Shown here one piece after another: positions 56,631 to 64,000 of a stretch of 64,000 nt of DNA. Location: positions 1 through 64,000 of the forward strand of contig NZ_JAJIUJ010000072.1 of NCBI RefSeq assembly GCF_020880415.1. Direction: 5' to 3'. The stretch is from Xanthomonas euvesicatoria pv. euvesicatoria (lineage in GTDB: Bacteria; Pseudomonadota; Gammaproteobacteria; Xanthomonadales; Xanthomonadaceae). Below the pieces are notes generated by a model that made no database searches, had not been told where the DNA came from, and saw only the letters and a program-made list of their open reading frames with translations. Each line of letters begins with the position of its first letter. Position 1 is the stretch's first letter. The translations under genes were made by a program, and so were the position numbers.

Positions 56631-56950
56631 GGAATTGCCGAGCGCCCTGCGAGTCGGGCACCAGATGCGTCTGCCCGGCTGGTGGTCTTACCACCCAGAG
56701 GCCTGGTTGCCGCGTACGTTGGAATTGCCGCGCGTATCGGAGCGGCATGCAAAAAACGCGCTGCGTCACCTGCTAGAGCTTGGGTGCAGTTGCTGACAAG
56801 CACTCAGGGTTACGGAAAGTCGCGGTGCGCGATTGCTTGGCAGTTCGTTACGCACGCCGCGCTGCGCGTGCAGCTGTTCGATACGCGCGTTGCGTGCAGC
56901 GCAGATCGGCCAGCAACGCCTTGCGCCAGCTGCCCGCTGCGCATGAACAG

Positions 56951-56977
56951 CACGGCCACGCAATGGGCGTGGCCGTG
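56951..56977 (-). terminator. aspS terminator-like hairpin
   Basis: CACGGCCACGC and GCGTGGCCGTG pair perfectly (11 bp) around AATGG, 15 bases beyond the aspS stop on the minus strand. Confidence 0.65.
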
Positions 56978-56991
56978 TGTTCGATGACGGG

Positions 56992-58758
56992 TCAGACCTG
57001 CTTCGGGCGCACCTGCACGTGCACTTCGGCGAGCTGGTCGGCAGCGATCGGCGACGGGGCGTCGGTCATCAGATCCTGCGCGCCGGTGGTCTTGGGGAAC
57101 GGGATCACGTCGCGGATGGACTCGGTACCGGCCATCAGCGCGGCGATGCGGTCGATACCGAAGGCGATGCCGCCGTGCGGCGGCGCGCCGTAGTTCAACG
57201 CGTCCAGCAGGAAGCCGAACTTGGCGCGCGCTTCTTCGGCGCCGATGCCGAGCAGTTCGAACACGGCGCTCTGCATGTCCGGGCGGTGGATACGGATCGA
57301 GCCGCCGCCGATTTCGTTGCCGTTGAGCACCATGTCGTAACCGCGCGAGACCGCGGTGCGGGCGTTGGCGCGCAGGTCGGCAATATCGTCCACCGCCGGT
57401 GCGGTGAAGGGGTGATGCAACGCGACGTAACGCTGCGCCTCATCGTCCCATTCGAACATCGGGAAGTCGGTGACCCACAGCGGCGCCCAGCCGTCGGCGA
57501 CCAGGTTGAAGTCCTTGCCGGCCTTCAGGCGCAGCGCGCCCATGAAGTCGGACACCTTGGTGTAGCCGCCGGCACCGAAGAACACGATGTCGCCATTGCT
57601 GGCGCCGACATGCTTGAGCAGCGCGGCGAAGGATTCTTCGCTGAAGAACTTGGCGATCGGCGAACTGACCTCGCCGGTCTCCGACAGCTTGATGTAGGCC
57701 AGGCCCTTGGCGCCGTATTTGGCGGCATGCGCTGCGTATTCGTCGATCTGCTTGCGCGACAGGCTGGCGCCACCGGGAATGAGCAGCGCGGCAACGCGGC
57801 CATCGGCATCGTCGGCGGCAGCGGTGAACACCGGGAATTGGCTGGCCTTGACCAGCTCGGCCACGTCGACCAGTTCCAGCGCGATACGCAGGTCCGGCTT
57901 GTCCGAGCCATAGCGACGCATCGCCTCGGCCCAGGTCATGCGCGGGAACTGCGCCGCCAGGTCGACATCCACCACTTCCTTGAAAATGGCGCGGATCATG
58001 TCTTCGACGAAATCCTGCACATCGCGCTCGCGCACGAAGGCGAATTCCATGTCGAGCTGGGTGAATTCCAGCTGGCGGTCGGCACGCAGCGCTTCGTCGC
58101 GGAAGCAGCGCGCGATCTGGTAGTAACGGTCGAAGCCGGCCACCATCAGGATCTGCTTGAACAGCTGCGGGCTCTGCGGCAAGGCGTAGAACTCGCCCGG
58201 ATGCATGCGCGCAGGCACCAGGAAGTCGCGCGCGCCTTCCGGGGTGGCCTTGGTCAGGATCGGGGTTTCGATGTCCTGGAAATCGCGCGCATCCAGATGC
58301 CGGCGCAGCGCCTGCACCAGCTTGATGCGGGTGCGCTGCATGCGCTGCATTTCCGGCCGGCGCAGGTCCAGGTAGCGGTACTTCAGGCGGGTTTCTTCGC
58401 CCGGGTTTTCGTGCGCGTGGAACGGCAGTGGCGCGGCCTTGTTGAGGATGCTGATGCGCGTGGCGATCACTTCCACCTTGCCGCTGCGCAGCTTGTCGTT
58501 GACCGCATGACGCGCGCGCACCACACCTTCCACCTGCAACACGTCCTCGTAGCCCAGGCTGGCGGCCACCTTGAACAGCTCTGCGCTGGCGTCGTCGCCG
58601 GCCACCGGCTCCACCGTCACCTGCACGATGCCTTCGTGGTCGCGCAGGTCGATGAAGCACACCCCGCCCAGGTTGCGGGCCACGTCGGTCCAGCCGGCGA
58701 GAGTGACGGTTTGGCCGATCAAGGTCTCGTCGACCAGGCCGCAGAAGTGGGTACGCAT
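56992..58758 (-). CDS. aspS: Aspartate-tRNA ligase
   Basis: A 588-residue class II synthetase. The N-terminal OB fold reads [21 protein letters not shown], the flipping loop and motif 2 include [21 protein letters not shown], and motif 3 is the late [15 protein letters not shown]. It has the bacterial insertion domain. The start at 58758 (MRTHFCG) is the family one. It likely charges tRNA-Asp; a non-discriminating role cannot be judged by sequence. Confidence 0.96.
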   Translation of the reverse strand: MRTHFCGLVDETLIGQTVTLAGWTDVARNLGGVCFIDLRDHEGIVQVTVEPVAGDDASAELFKVAASLGYEDVLQVEGVVRARHAVNDKLRSGKVEVIATRISILNKAAPLPFHAHENPGEETRLKYRYLDLRRPEMQRMQRTRIKLVQALRRHLDARDFQDIETPILTKATPEGARDFLVPARMHPGEFYALPQSPQLFKQILMVAGFDRYYQIARCFRDEALRADRQLEFTQLDMEFAFVRERDVQDFVEDMIRAIFKEVVDVDLAAQFPRMTWAEAMRRYGSDKPDLRIALELVDVAELVKASQFPVFTAAADDADGRVAALLIPGGASLSRKQIDEYAAHAAKYGAKGLAYIKLSETGEVSSPIAKFFSEESFAALLKHVGASNGDIVFFGAGGYTKVSDFMGALRLKAGKDFNLVADGWAPLWVTDFPMFEWDDEAQRYVALHHPFTAPAVDDIADLRANARTAVSRGYDMVLNGNEIGGGSIRIHRPDMQSAVFELLGIGAEEARAKFGFLLDALNYGAPPHGGIAFGIDRIAALMAGTESIRDVIPFPKTTGAQDLMTDAPSPIAADQLAEVHVQVRPKQV

Positions 58759-58915
58759 CGAAAGCTCCGCTGAAAACCCGACGCAGGACAGCGCCGGAAA
58801 GCCGGATATTCTGGGGCCGGCGAGCGGCAGGAGCAAATGCGCGGGCGCTCATGGGCGCTTAAGTCGGTGCCCGGCTGAATAGGCGCCACGCCCCTCCTGC
58901 ACCAAGGACGACACG

Positions 58916-59728
58916 ATGCTGCGCACTGCCCTGCTGCTCTCCGGCTTCGGCCTGATCACCCTCACCGGCGCATTTGCCAGCGTCACTGCCAGCGCCCAGG
59001 AGCGTGGCTGGAATGGCCCCAGCATCACCTGTTCCAGCAACGACAACCGCCGCCGCGAGTGCGATACGCCGTTCCGCGGCCGCGCGGTGCTGGTGGAAAA
59101 CATCTCCGGCACGCGCTGCATCGAAGGCCGCAACTGGGGCAGCGAGCGCGGCCGGATCTGGGTGGACAATGGCTGTCGCGGCCGTTTCGTCGACGCCCGC
59201 AGCGGTGGCGGCTGGGGCGGCGGCTATGGCCCCGGCGGCGTTGGCGGGATCGCTGGAACGGTGCGCTGCGAGAGCAACGATCAGCGCCAGAACATCTGCG
59301 ATACCGGCTGGCGCCGCGCCAATTTGGTGCGCCAACTCTCCAACACGCCCTGCGTGGAAGGCCGCAACTGGCGCCAGGAAGGCGGCCGGATCTGGGTGGA
59401 CGACGGCTGCCGGGGCGAATTCGCGCAGGCCCGCGGTGGCGGTGGCTGGGACGGCGGCTATGGCGGCCGCGATGACCGCCCCGGCAACGGCTATGCGATC
59501 ACCTGCGCCAGCGACGACCGGCGCCAGCGACGACCGGCGCCTGCGCACCTGCGCCTGGGATGGCCGCTATGGCCGCCCGGTGCTGACCCGCCAGCTGTCG
59601 GACACCCGCTGTGCGGAAGGTCGCACCTGGGGCTACGACGATCGTCGCGCCACGGTGTGGGTCAACGACGGCTGCCGGGCGCGTTTCGAGGCGCGTTGAT
59701 GCACTGGCCGCGCAGGCTGGCTGGGTGA
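58916..59728 (+). CDS. Secreted DUF3011 repeat protein, third repeat frameshifted
   Basis: The first 200 residues show a signal peptide (to about 28) and two tandem DUF3011 modules, each with a CxSND(N/Q)R start, a middle Cys and IWVDxGCRGxF end. A third module starts at ITCASDDRR, but a 16-bp tandem duplication (59507-59538) shifts the frame and the reading continues as unrelated residues to 59728. In the other frame, the remaining module reads LRTCAWDGRYGRP and ends GCRARFEAR at 59699. With a single copy of the 16 bp, the protein would be 255 residues with three intact modules. Whether the broken third module is translated is unknown. It diverges from aspS. Confidence 0.85.
   Translation: MLRTALLLSGFGLITLTGAFASVTASAQERGWNGPSITCSSNDNRRRECDTPFRGRAVLVENISGTRCIEGRNWGSERGRIWVDNGCRGRFVDARSGGGWGGGYGPGGVGGIAGTVRCESNDQRQNICDTGWRRANLVRQLSNTPCVEGRNWRQEGGRIWVDDGCRGEFAQARGGGGWDGGYGGRDDRPGNGYAITCASDDRRQRRPAPAHLRLGWPLWPPGADPPAVGHPLCGRSHLGLRRSSRHGVGQRRLPGAFRGALMHWPRRLAG
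59507..59538 (+). repeat. 16-bp tandem duplication causing a frameshift
   Basis: Two perfect copies of GCCAGCGACGACCGGC (59507-59522, 59523-59538) extend the gene by 16 bases, which is not a multiple of three. Flanking bases GC before and GCC after also match, so slippage is easy. Confidence 0.95.
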
Positions 59729-60168
59729 GATAGGCCTGCGCGCGTCGGCGAGACACCGGCGCCAGCGTTCTGGACCACGGCACGCATCCAGGCGGATGCG
59801 GCTGTCAACTTCAGTCGGGGCGATCCATAGAAGGGCGGCAAACCGCACGCGCAACGCGTGCGTCTTAGCCTTGCAGCCTCGCGGCTACCCGCCATGCTTC
59901 ACCACAGTTTGCCGGGACTGCACTTGGCCCGGCTGACGTGGGTGTATCGACACCGGCCCGGCCAGCGAGATCGTCCACCGCGCATGCCGGGCGCTACCGG
60001 GGAACGCAGTCCTGGCCGCGGCGAACGGCGGTGGGATGGCACAGCCGTCCGGGTTGGCGGCAAGCACCCATGCAATCCTCCGCGACACAGCCGGCAGCAC
60101 GGTGCTCGACGTGGAGTCGTTGCAACGCGCAACCGCGCTGTGCGGCGCAACCTGCACGCCGCGGCCAC
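59729..60168. other. 440-bp gap
   Basis: Between the frameshifted repeat-protein gene and the 3' end of fmdB. I see no gene, clear hairpin or repeat of known kind. Confidence 0.45.
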
Positions 60169-60462
60169 TTATGCCGGATCGGACGCGGGCTTGGCGGCCG
60201 GCTTGCTCTCCGCGGTTGCCGCCGGTTTGGCATCGCCGCCGGCGCTGCTGCTTTCGGTGAGGTTCTTCTTTTTCTCGCCGGCCGATTTGAAGTCGGTCTC
60301 GTACCAGCCGCTGCCGGACAGGCGGAACGACGGCGCGGTGACCTGGCGCTTGATCGTGGCAGCGGCGCAGGCCGGGCAGGTTTGCGGATCGGGGTCGGCC
60401 ATTTTCTGCAGGCGGTCGAATGCGTGGCCGCAGGTAGTGCACTGGAAACCGTAGATGGGCAT
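60169..60462 (-). CDS. FmdB-family zinc-ribbon protein
   Basis: A 97-residue protein. The zinc ribbon has two CxxC pairs, CTTCGHAFDRLQKMADPDPQTCPAC (about 9-33), and begins with MPIYGFQC, the standard FmdB start. The tail is Ala/Lys/Pro-rich and disordered. The family is often encoded just upstream of aspS, as here apart from the divergent gene between them. Function is poorly known. Confidence 0.9.
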   Translation of the reverse strand: MPIYGFQCTTCGHAFDRLQKMADPDPQTCPACAAATIKRQVTAPSFRLSGSGWYETDFKSAGEKKKNLTESSSAGGDAKPAATAESKPAAKPASDPA

Positions 60463-60935
60463 GGCAGGGATCAGCTGAAGACGTTGCAAGGGGCGCAAAT
60501 TCTAGACGCATGCGGGCAGGCAAGGGCAGCGCGCCGCCTGCGACGGGCAGCAGGCAGCCGGTGATGCGTCTACTTGGCCGGCGCCAGGCGACGGCGGCAA
60601 TGTGCAGTGGCCGCTTCGACGCCCCGCACATGCCGATGGGCTGCGCGCACCGACGCAATGCCGCCCCACCCTGCGCGCAGGCGTGGCTGGCGGCAGCGTG
60701 GGGCGAGCGCAGCGCACAACACCTCCGCGTGCACGCCATGCGATCGACACATGCATGGGTTGCGTATCCAAGCAACGCACGAGCAATCGCAAAACACCCC
60801 CCGCGGCAATCACATCCTCACGCACAATCGCCGAAAACCGCGCACGCGCCAACGGCGCCGATCGAGCCGCACCGACCAGGCTGTTACACTCGAACACGTG
60901 ATCGACGCGCCTTTTCCCCCACGAGGGCCGCATCC
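60463..60935. other. 473-bp divergent gap
   Basis: It separates fmdB from the MFS transporter gene and must hold both promoters. I find no defensible promoter, repeat or gene; the MFS gene has an ACGAGGG ribosome site at its end. Confidence 0.45.
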
Positions 60936-62174
60936 ATGTTGCGGTTGACTGCCTTACTGCTGGGCGTTGCCCTGCTACTCACCGGTAGCGGGTTGCTCGG
61001 CACGCTGCTCGCCGTGCGTGGCGATCAGGCCGGCTTCGATGCGCGGGCATTGGGGTTGATCATGTCCGGCTACTTCGCCGGCTTCTTTCTGGGCACCTTC
61101 TTCGCACCGCCGCTGATTCGCCGCATCGGGCATATCCGCGCGTTTGCGTTTTATGCGGCGCTGGCAGCCATTGCGGTGTTGCTGCATCCGATCTGGTTGA
61201 ACGCCTGGGGCTGGGGCGTGCTGCGCCTGGTGACTGGCGCGGCGTTGGTCGGCCTGTACACCGTGATCGAAAGCTGGCTCAACGCCGAGCCCGACGCGCG
61301 CCGGCGTAGCCGGGTGTTTTCGGTCTACATGGCGATCAATCTGTCGGCGCTGGCACTGGGCCAGGTCCTGCTCACCATCGGCGATGCAGGCGCACCGGCG
61401 ATGTTCACGCTGACGGCGATCCTGTTCTGTGCAGCGGTGATGCCGGTGATGACCACGCGGCTGATCCCGCCCGAGGTGCCGCATGTATCGCGCCTGCGGT
61501 TGGTCACGCTGTATGCCCTGGCGCCGGTGGCCACGATTGGCGCCGGCCTTTCCGGCCTGGCGATGGGTGCGTTCTGGGGCTTGCTGCCGGTATATGCCAA
61601 CCGCATCGGGCTGAATTCCGACGGCGTGGCGATGTTCATGCTCACCGCCATCGTGGGCGGTGCGGTGCTGCAGTGGCCGATCGGGCGCATCAGCGACGGG
61701 CATGACCGCCGCATCGGCCTGGTGACCGTGAGCGTGCTGGCCGCCGGCATCGCGATCGCTGCCGCGTTGCCGATGGTGCAGACACAGACCACCGTGCTGT
61801 TCGTGCTGTTCTTCGTCTATGGCGGGTTGGCGTTTTCGCTGTACCCGTTCGCGGTGGCGCACATGCTCGATTACCTGCCGCGCGAAGACCTGCTTTCCGG
61901 CAGCAGCAGCTTGTTGCTGGTGCATGGCGTGGGTGCGGCGATCGGCCCTGCATTGGCCGGCGGCGCGATGCAGAAGTTCGGCCCGGCCGCGTTGCCGGTG
62001 TATTTCGCGGTGATGTTGTTGGCCCTGGCTGGCTTCACGTTGTCGCGGCTGCTGCGTTTCACCCGCCGCCGCCCCCATCCGATCGCCTTCCGCCCGATGC
62101 TACGCACCACGCCGTCGGCACTGGAGTTGATGCCGGAAACACAGCAGACCGACACGCCACTGCGAACCAAGTAA
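60936..62174 (+). CDS. MFS transporter, YcaD-like
   Basis: A 412-residue major facilitator with about twelve membrane spans. The N-half shows GLIMSGYFAGFFLGTFFAPPLIRRIGHIRAFAF (loop 2-3 motif) and the C-half QWPIGRISDGHDRRIGLV. The sequence VIESWLNAEPDARRRSRVFSVYM resembles the YcaD/UPF0226 branch, whose substrate is unknown. The start at 60936 follows an ACGAGGG ribosome site; earlier in-frame codons extend through noncoding DNA. Confidence 0.88.
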   Translation: MLRLTALLLGVALLLTGSGLLGTLLAVRGDQAGFDARALGLIMSGYFAGFFLGTFFAPPLIRRIGHIRAFAFYAALAAIAVLLHPIWLNAWGWGVLRLVTGAALVGLYTVIESWLNAEPDARRRSRVFSVYMAINLSALALGQVLLTIGDAGAPAMFTLTAILFCAAVMPVMTTRLIPPEVPHVSRLRLVTLYALAPVATIGAGLSGLAMGAFWGLLPVYANRIGLNSDGVAMFMLTAIVGGAVLQWPIGRISDGHDRRIGLVTVSVLAAGIAIAAALPMVQTQTTVLFVLFFVYGGLAFSLYPFAVAHMLDYLPREDLLSGSSSLLLVHGVGAAIGPALAGGAMQKFGPAALPVYFAVMLLALAGFTLSRLLRFTRRRPHPIAFRPMLRTTPSALELMPETQQTDTPLRTK

Positions 62175-62637
62175 CGCTGACCATGCTCTTTCGCGCTGGC
62201 TTTAGGATGGTCGAACAATTCGATCAGCGGACTGCACACCTGCCACTGCGGCCAGCGCGGTTGTGCTGGATCTCGAAACTTCGCTCGCTGTCTGGTGCGG
62301 TGGCCTCGCCAATTGCGGGACCGTTGGCGGCATGGATGCCGCCATCGAGCCCCCAGGGATGGGCTCACGGCGTGTCCAAAGCGGTGAGGCATCGCGCTAT
62401 CGACCGACTCCGCGTTTGACCCAGCCCGTTGACCGGCCCACATCCTGCTTGGCCCAAGATCTCGTCAGCTCGGCTGGAAGCATCCGAACGCCGCTAACCC
62501 AGCTAACCAAGTCTTCGCTCTGGCCATGAGGTTGCATACATCCGGCGCGTGATCGCGACCTCGCCTGTAGCGCGGTCATGATCACGCAACGCAAGCGCGG
62601 CAGTCTTTCCAGACCCCCTCCCCCGCTGTGGATTTCA
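62175..62637. other. 463-bp gap upstream of the second TonB receptor
   Basis: No gene is seen. It holds an imperfect 14-bp inverted repeat at 62547-62587, listed separately, about 50 bp before the receptor start. Confidence 0.45.
62547..62587. promoter_or_regulatory. Imperfect inverted repeat before TonB receptor
   Basis: GCGTGATCGCGACC (62547-62560) and GGTCATGATCACGC (62574-62587) match at 12 of 14 positions as inverted copies, with a 13-base spacer. It could be a regulator site or an mRNA leader hairpin. Confidence 0.4.
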
Positions 62638-64000
62638 ATGGATTCGATGTCCTCCTTGCGCGTGCGCCGTCCTGCCACGCTGGCGTTACTGCTGGTTCCG
62701 CTCACCCTACCGGCTTATGCACAGCAGGTTCCCGACGGCGCAACGTCTGACCCGGCCGTCACCGACGGGCAAGTATCGACGCTGGATCAGGTGCAGGTGG
62801 TCGGCCAGGCAATGACCTATTCCAAGACCACCGTCAGCAAGGAAATGCTGGACCGCCAGTTCGTGCTCGGCAGCGTCAACGATGCGCTCAACGAACTGCC
62901 CGGCGTGGTGGTGACCGAAGCCGATGCCTTTGGCTCCTCGGATTGGGGCACGCAGATCAGCATGCGCGGCTTCGTCAGCAATCGCGATACGCAGCAGATC
63001 GGCACCACCATCGACGGCGTACCCAATGGCGGCTCGGCGTACGGCGGTGGCTCCAAGGCCAATCGCTTTATCGACATGCCGGATCTGGAAACGGTGGAAG
63101 TGAGCCAGGGCACCGCCGACATCGCCTCGCGCTCCAAAGAAGCCCTGGGCGGCACCTTGAATTACCTCACCAGCGAACCGCTGGAAACGCAGCGTGTGCG
63201 CGTGATCGGCGGCATTGGCGATAACCAGGCGCGCAAGTACTACGCGCGCTACGACACTGGCCTGATCGGCGGCACTACGCGTGCCTGGGTCAGTGGCTCG
63301 TCGGCACGCAATGACGACTGGATCGACGGCAGCGGGCACACCAGCCGCGATCACCTGGCCGGCAAATTCGTCAGCGTGCTGAATCAGTGGACGCTCAGCG
63401 GATACGCCTCCTACGACGATGCCGACGAATCCGAATACACCAGCGTGACCCCGGAGCAATTCGCGCGCGACCCGGAGCACGACCTGTTGACCGGCACGCT
63501 CACCGGCATTCCGTACCTGGACCAGAACTACCGCTCCGGCTCGCGCGCCTTGCGCAAGAACATGTTCGGCTACCTGCGTGGCGCCTTCGATGGCGGCAAT
63601 GGTTTCAAGACCACGCTGACCGGCTACGCGCACCGCATGCAGGGGCGCGGCGACTGGATTCCGCCGTATCTGGTGGATGTCAGCAACGATGGCGCCGGCG
63701 CACCCGAATCCGAAGCGCGTGGCGGCAACACCGTGTATGGCGGCAGCGATCTGGGCAAACTGTATTACCTCACCCCCGGCGGCGCGGCTACCACCATGTT
63801 GGCCGGTTGCGCCGGCAGCGACGCGGTGCCGGCCGAATCCAATCCGGCCTGCTATCCGGCCGGTTCGGTGCCGGTGCAATCGTATCGACATAGCCACTAC
63901 GACAATCACCGCGCCGGCGCGATGGCCGATGTGGAATGGCGCACCGATCTCGGCGCCATCGACAACACCGTGCGTGCCGGTGCCTGGCTGGAACGCGTTG
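62638..64000 (+). CDS. TonB-dependent receptor (5' part, runs off the window)
   Basis: The first 454 residues of an outer-membrane receptor. A signal peptide ends at AYAQ-Q (about 29); LDQVQVVGQAMTY near 49-61 contains the TonB-box-like strand, and the plug follows (LGSVNDALNELPGVVVTEADAFGSSDWGTQISMRGF). The plug shape with MRGF and the GGTLNYLTSEPL strand end is normal. The barrel begins after about 180. The ATG at 62638 has a second in-frame ATG nine bases on. Ligand unknown. The gene is cut only by the window edge. Confidence 0.9.
   Translation, partial: MDSMSSLRVRRPATLALLLVPLTLPAYAQQVPDGATSDPAVTDGQVSTLDQVQVVGQAMTYSKTTVSKEMLDRQFVLGSVNDALNELPGVVVTEADAFGSSDWGTQISMRGFVSNRDTQQIGTTIDGVPNGGSAYGGGSKANRFIDMPDLETVEVSQGTADIASRSKEALGGTLNYLTSEPLETQRVRVIGGIGDNQARKYYARYDTGLIGGTTRAWVSGSSARNDDWIDGSGHTSRDHLAGKFVSVLNQWTLSGYASYDDADESEYTSVTPEQFARDPEHDLLTGTLTGIPYLDQNYRSGSRALRKNMFGYLRGAFDGGNGFKTTLTGYAHRMQGRGDWIPPYLVDVSNDGAGAPESEARGGNTVYGGSDLGKLYYLTPGGAATTMLAGCAGSDAVPAESNPACYPAGSVPVQSYRHSHYDNHRAGAMADVEWRTDLGAIDNTVRAGAWLERV

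Larger units (their letters stand above)
56521..56991. other. 471-bp gap with heptamer array and aspS terminator
   Basis: It contains the six-copy GGGAATG array and a hairpin that serves as the likely aspS terminator, both listed separately. I find no gene in the rest. Confidence 0.5.

Noticed and set aside
60463-60935. Open frame extending the MFS gene upstream to 60510
   Set aside because: The first 140 codons lack membrane character and the ribosome site lies just before 60936.

Overview
The window is high-GC gammaproteobacterial chromosome and reads as Xanthomonas. Evidence: the gene families and their order (pqqABCDE, yebC-ruvC-ruvA, tol-pal-cpoB-queE), two TonB-dependent receptors, a PqaA-type secreted hydrolase beside a ROK-like/Glk glucokinase and a receptor, and intergenic runs of GGGAATC/GGGATTG/GGGAATG heptamers that litter xanthomonad genomes. 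A truncated gene at the left edge hints at an IS-rich strain such as X. oryzae, but that is inference. Coding density is high and almost everything is core chromosome; there is no CRISPR array, prophage, integron or complete insertion sequence.

Layout. 1-6.6 kb (minus strand): PBP1b (mrcB), a TPR lipoprotein next to it that is a candidate LpoP-type PBP activator, a YoaA/DinG helicase, tsaB and a truncated ADP-ribosylglycohydrolase. 6.8-10.8 kb: a fused GT2-GT4 glycosyltransferase facing a TPR membrane protein. 11-16.7 kb: relA on the minus strand, diverging from a tightly overlapped pqqA-B-C-D-E operon whose 26-residue PqqA precursor is easy to miss. 16.7-23.2 kb: a secreted hypothetical protein, a PqaA-like hydrolase, glucokinase and a TonB-dependent receptor, probably a sugar or glycoside uptake locus. 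23.4-33.3 kb: hrpA, dps, recQ, two secreted or lipid-anchored hypotheticals, a stand-alone receiver and a 36-residue membrane peptide. 33.3-41 kb: an RsuA-family pseudouridine synthase, a 68-residue orphan, a chemoreceptor, a divergent lysE/argO-lysG/argP pair with an operator-like palindrome, and an overlapping HWE-kinase/receiver pair.

41-58.8 kb carries a long minus-strand envelope and DNA-repair series read as fmdB, aspS, GNAT, hydrolase, yebC, ruvC, ruvA, kup, a double-SUKH protein, ruvB, ybgC, tolQ, tolR, tolA, tolB, pal, cpoB, queE. queC and tRNA-Lys(UUU) face it on the plus strand. kup and the SUKH gene split ruvA from ruvB. 58.9-64 kb: a secreted DUF3011 repeat protein whose third repeat is frameshifted by a 16-bp tandem duplication, fmdB, an MFS transporter and the first 454 residues of a second TonB-dependent receptor that runs off the right edge.

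I did not find a clear new defence or mobile system. The best leads are the LpoP candidate, the 16-bp duplication that switches the DUF3011 frame, the heptamer-repeat elements (some in inverted pairs, two of them running into coding ends of dinG and ybgC), the kup-SUKH pair inside the ruv cluster, and the cysteine-containing PqqA. All functional names come from reading motifs and recalled family knowledge; no database search was run.
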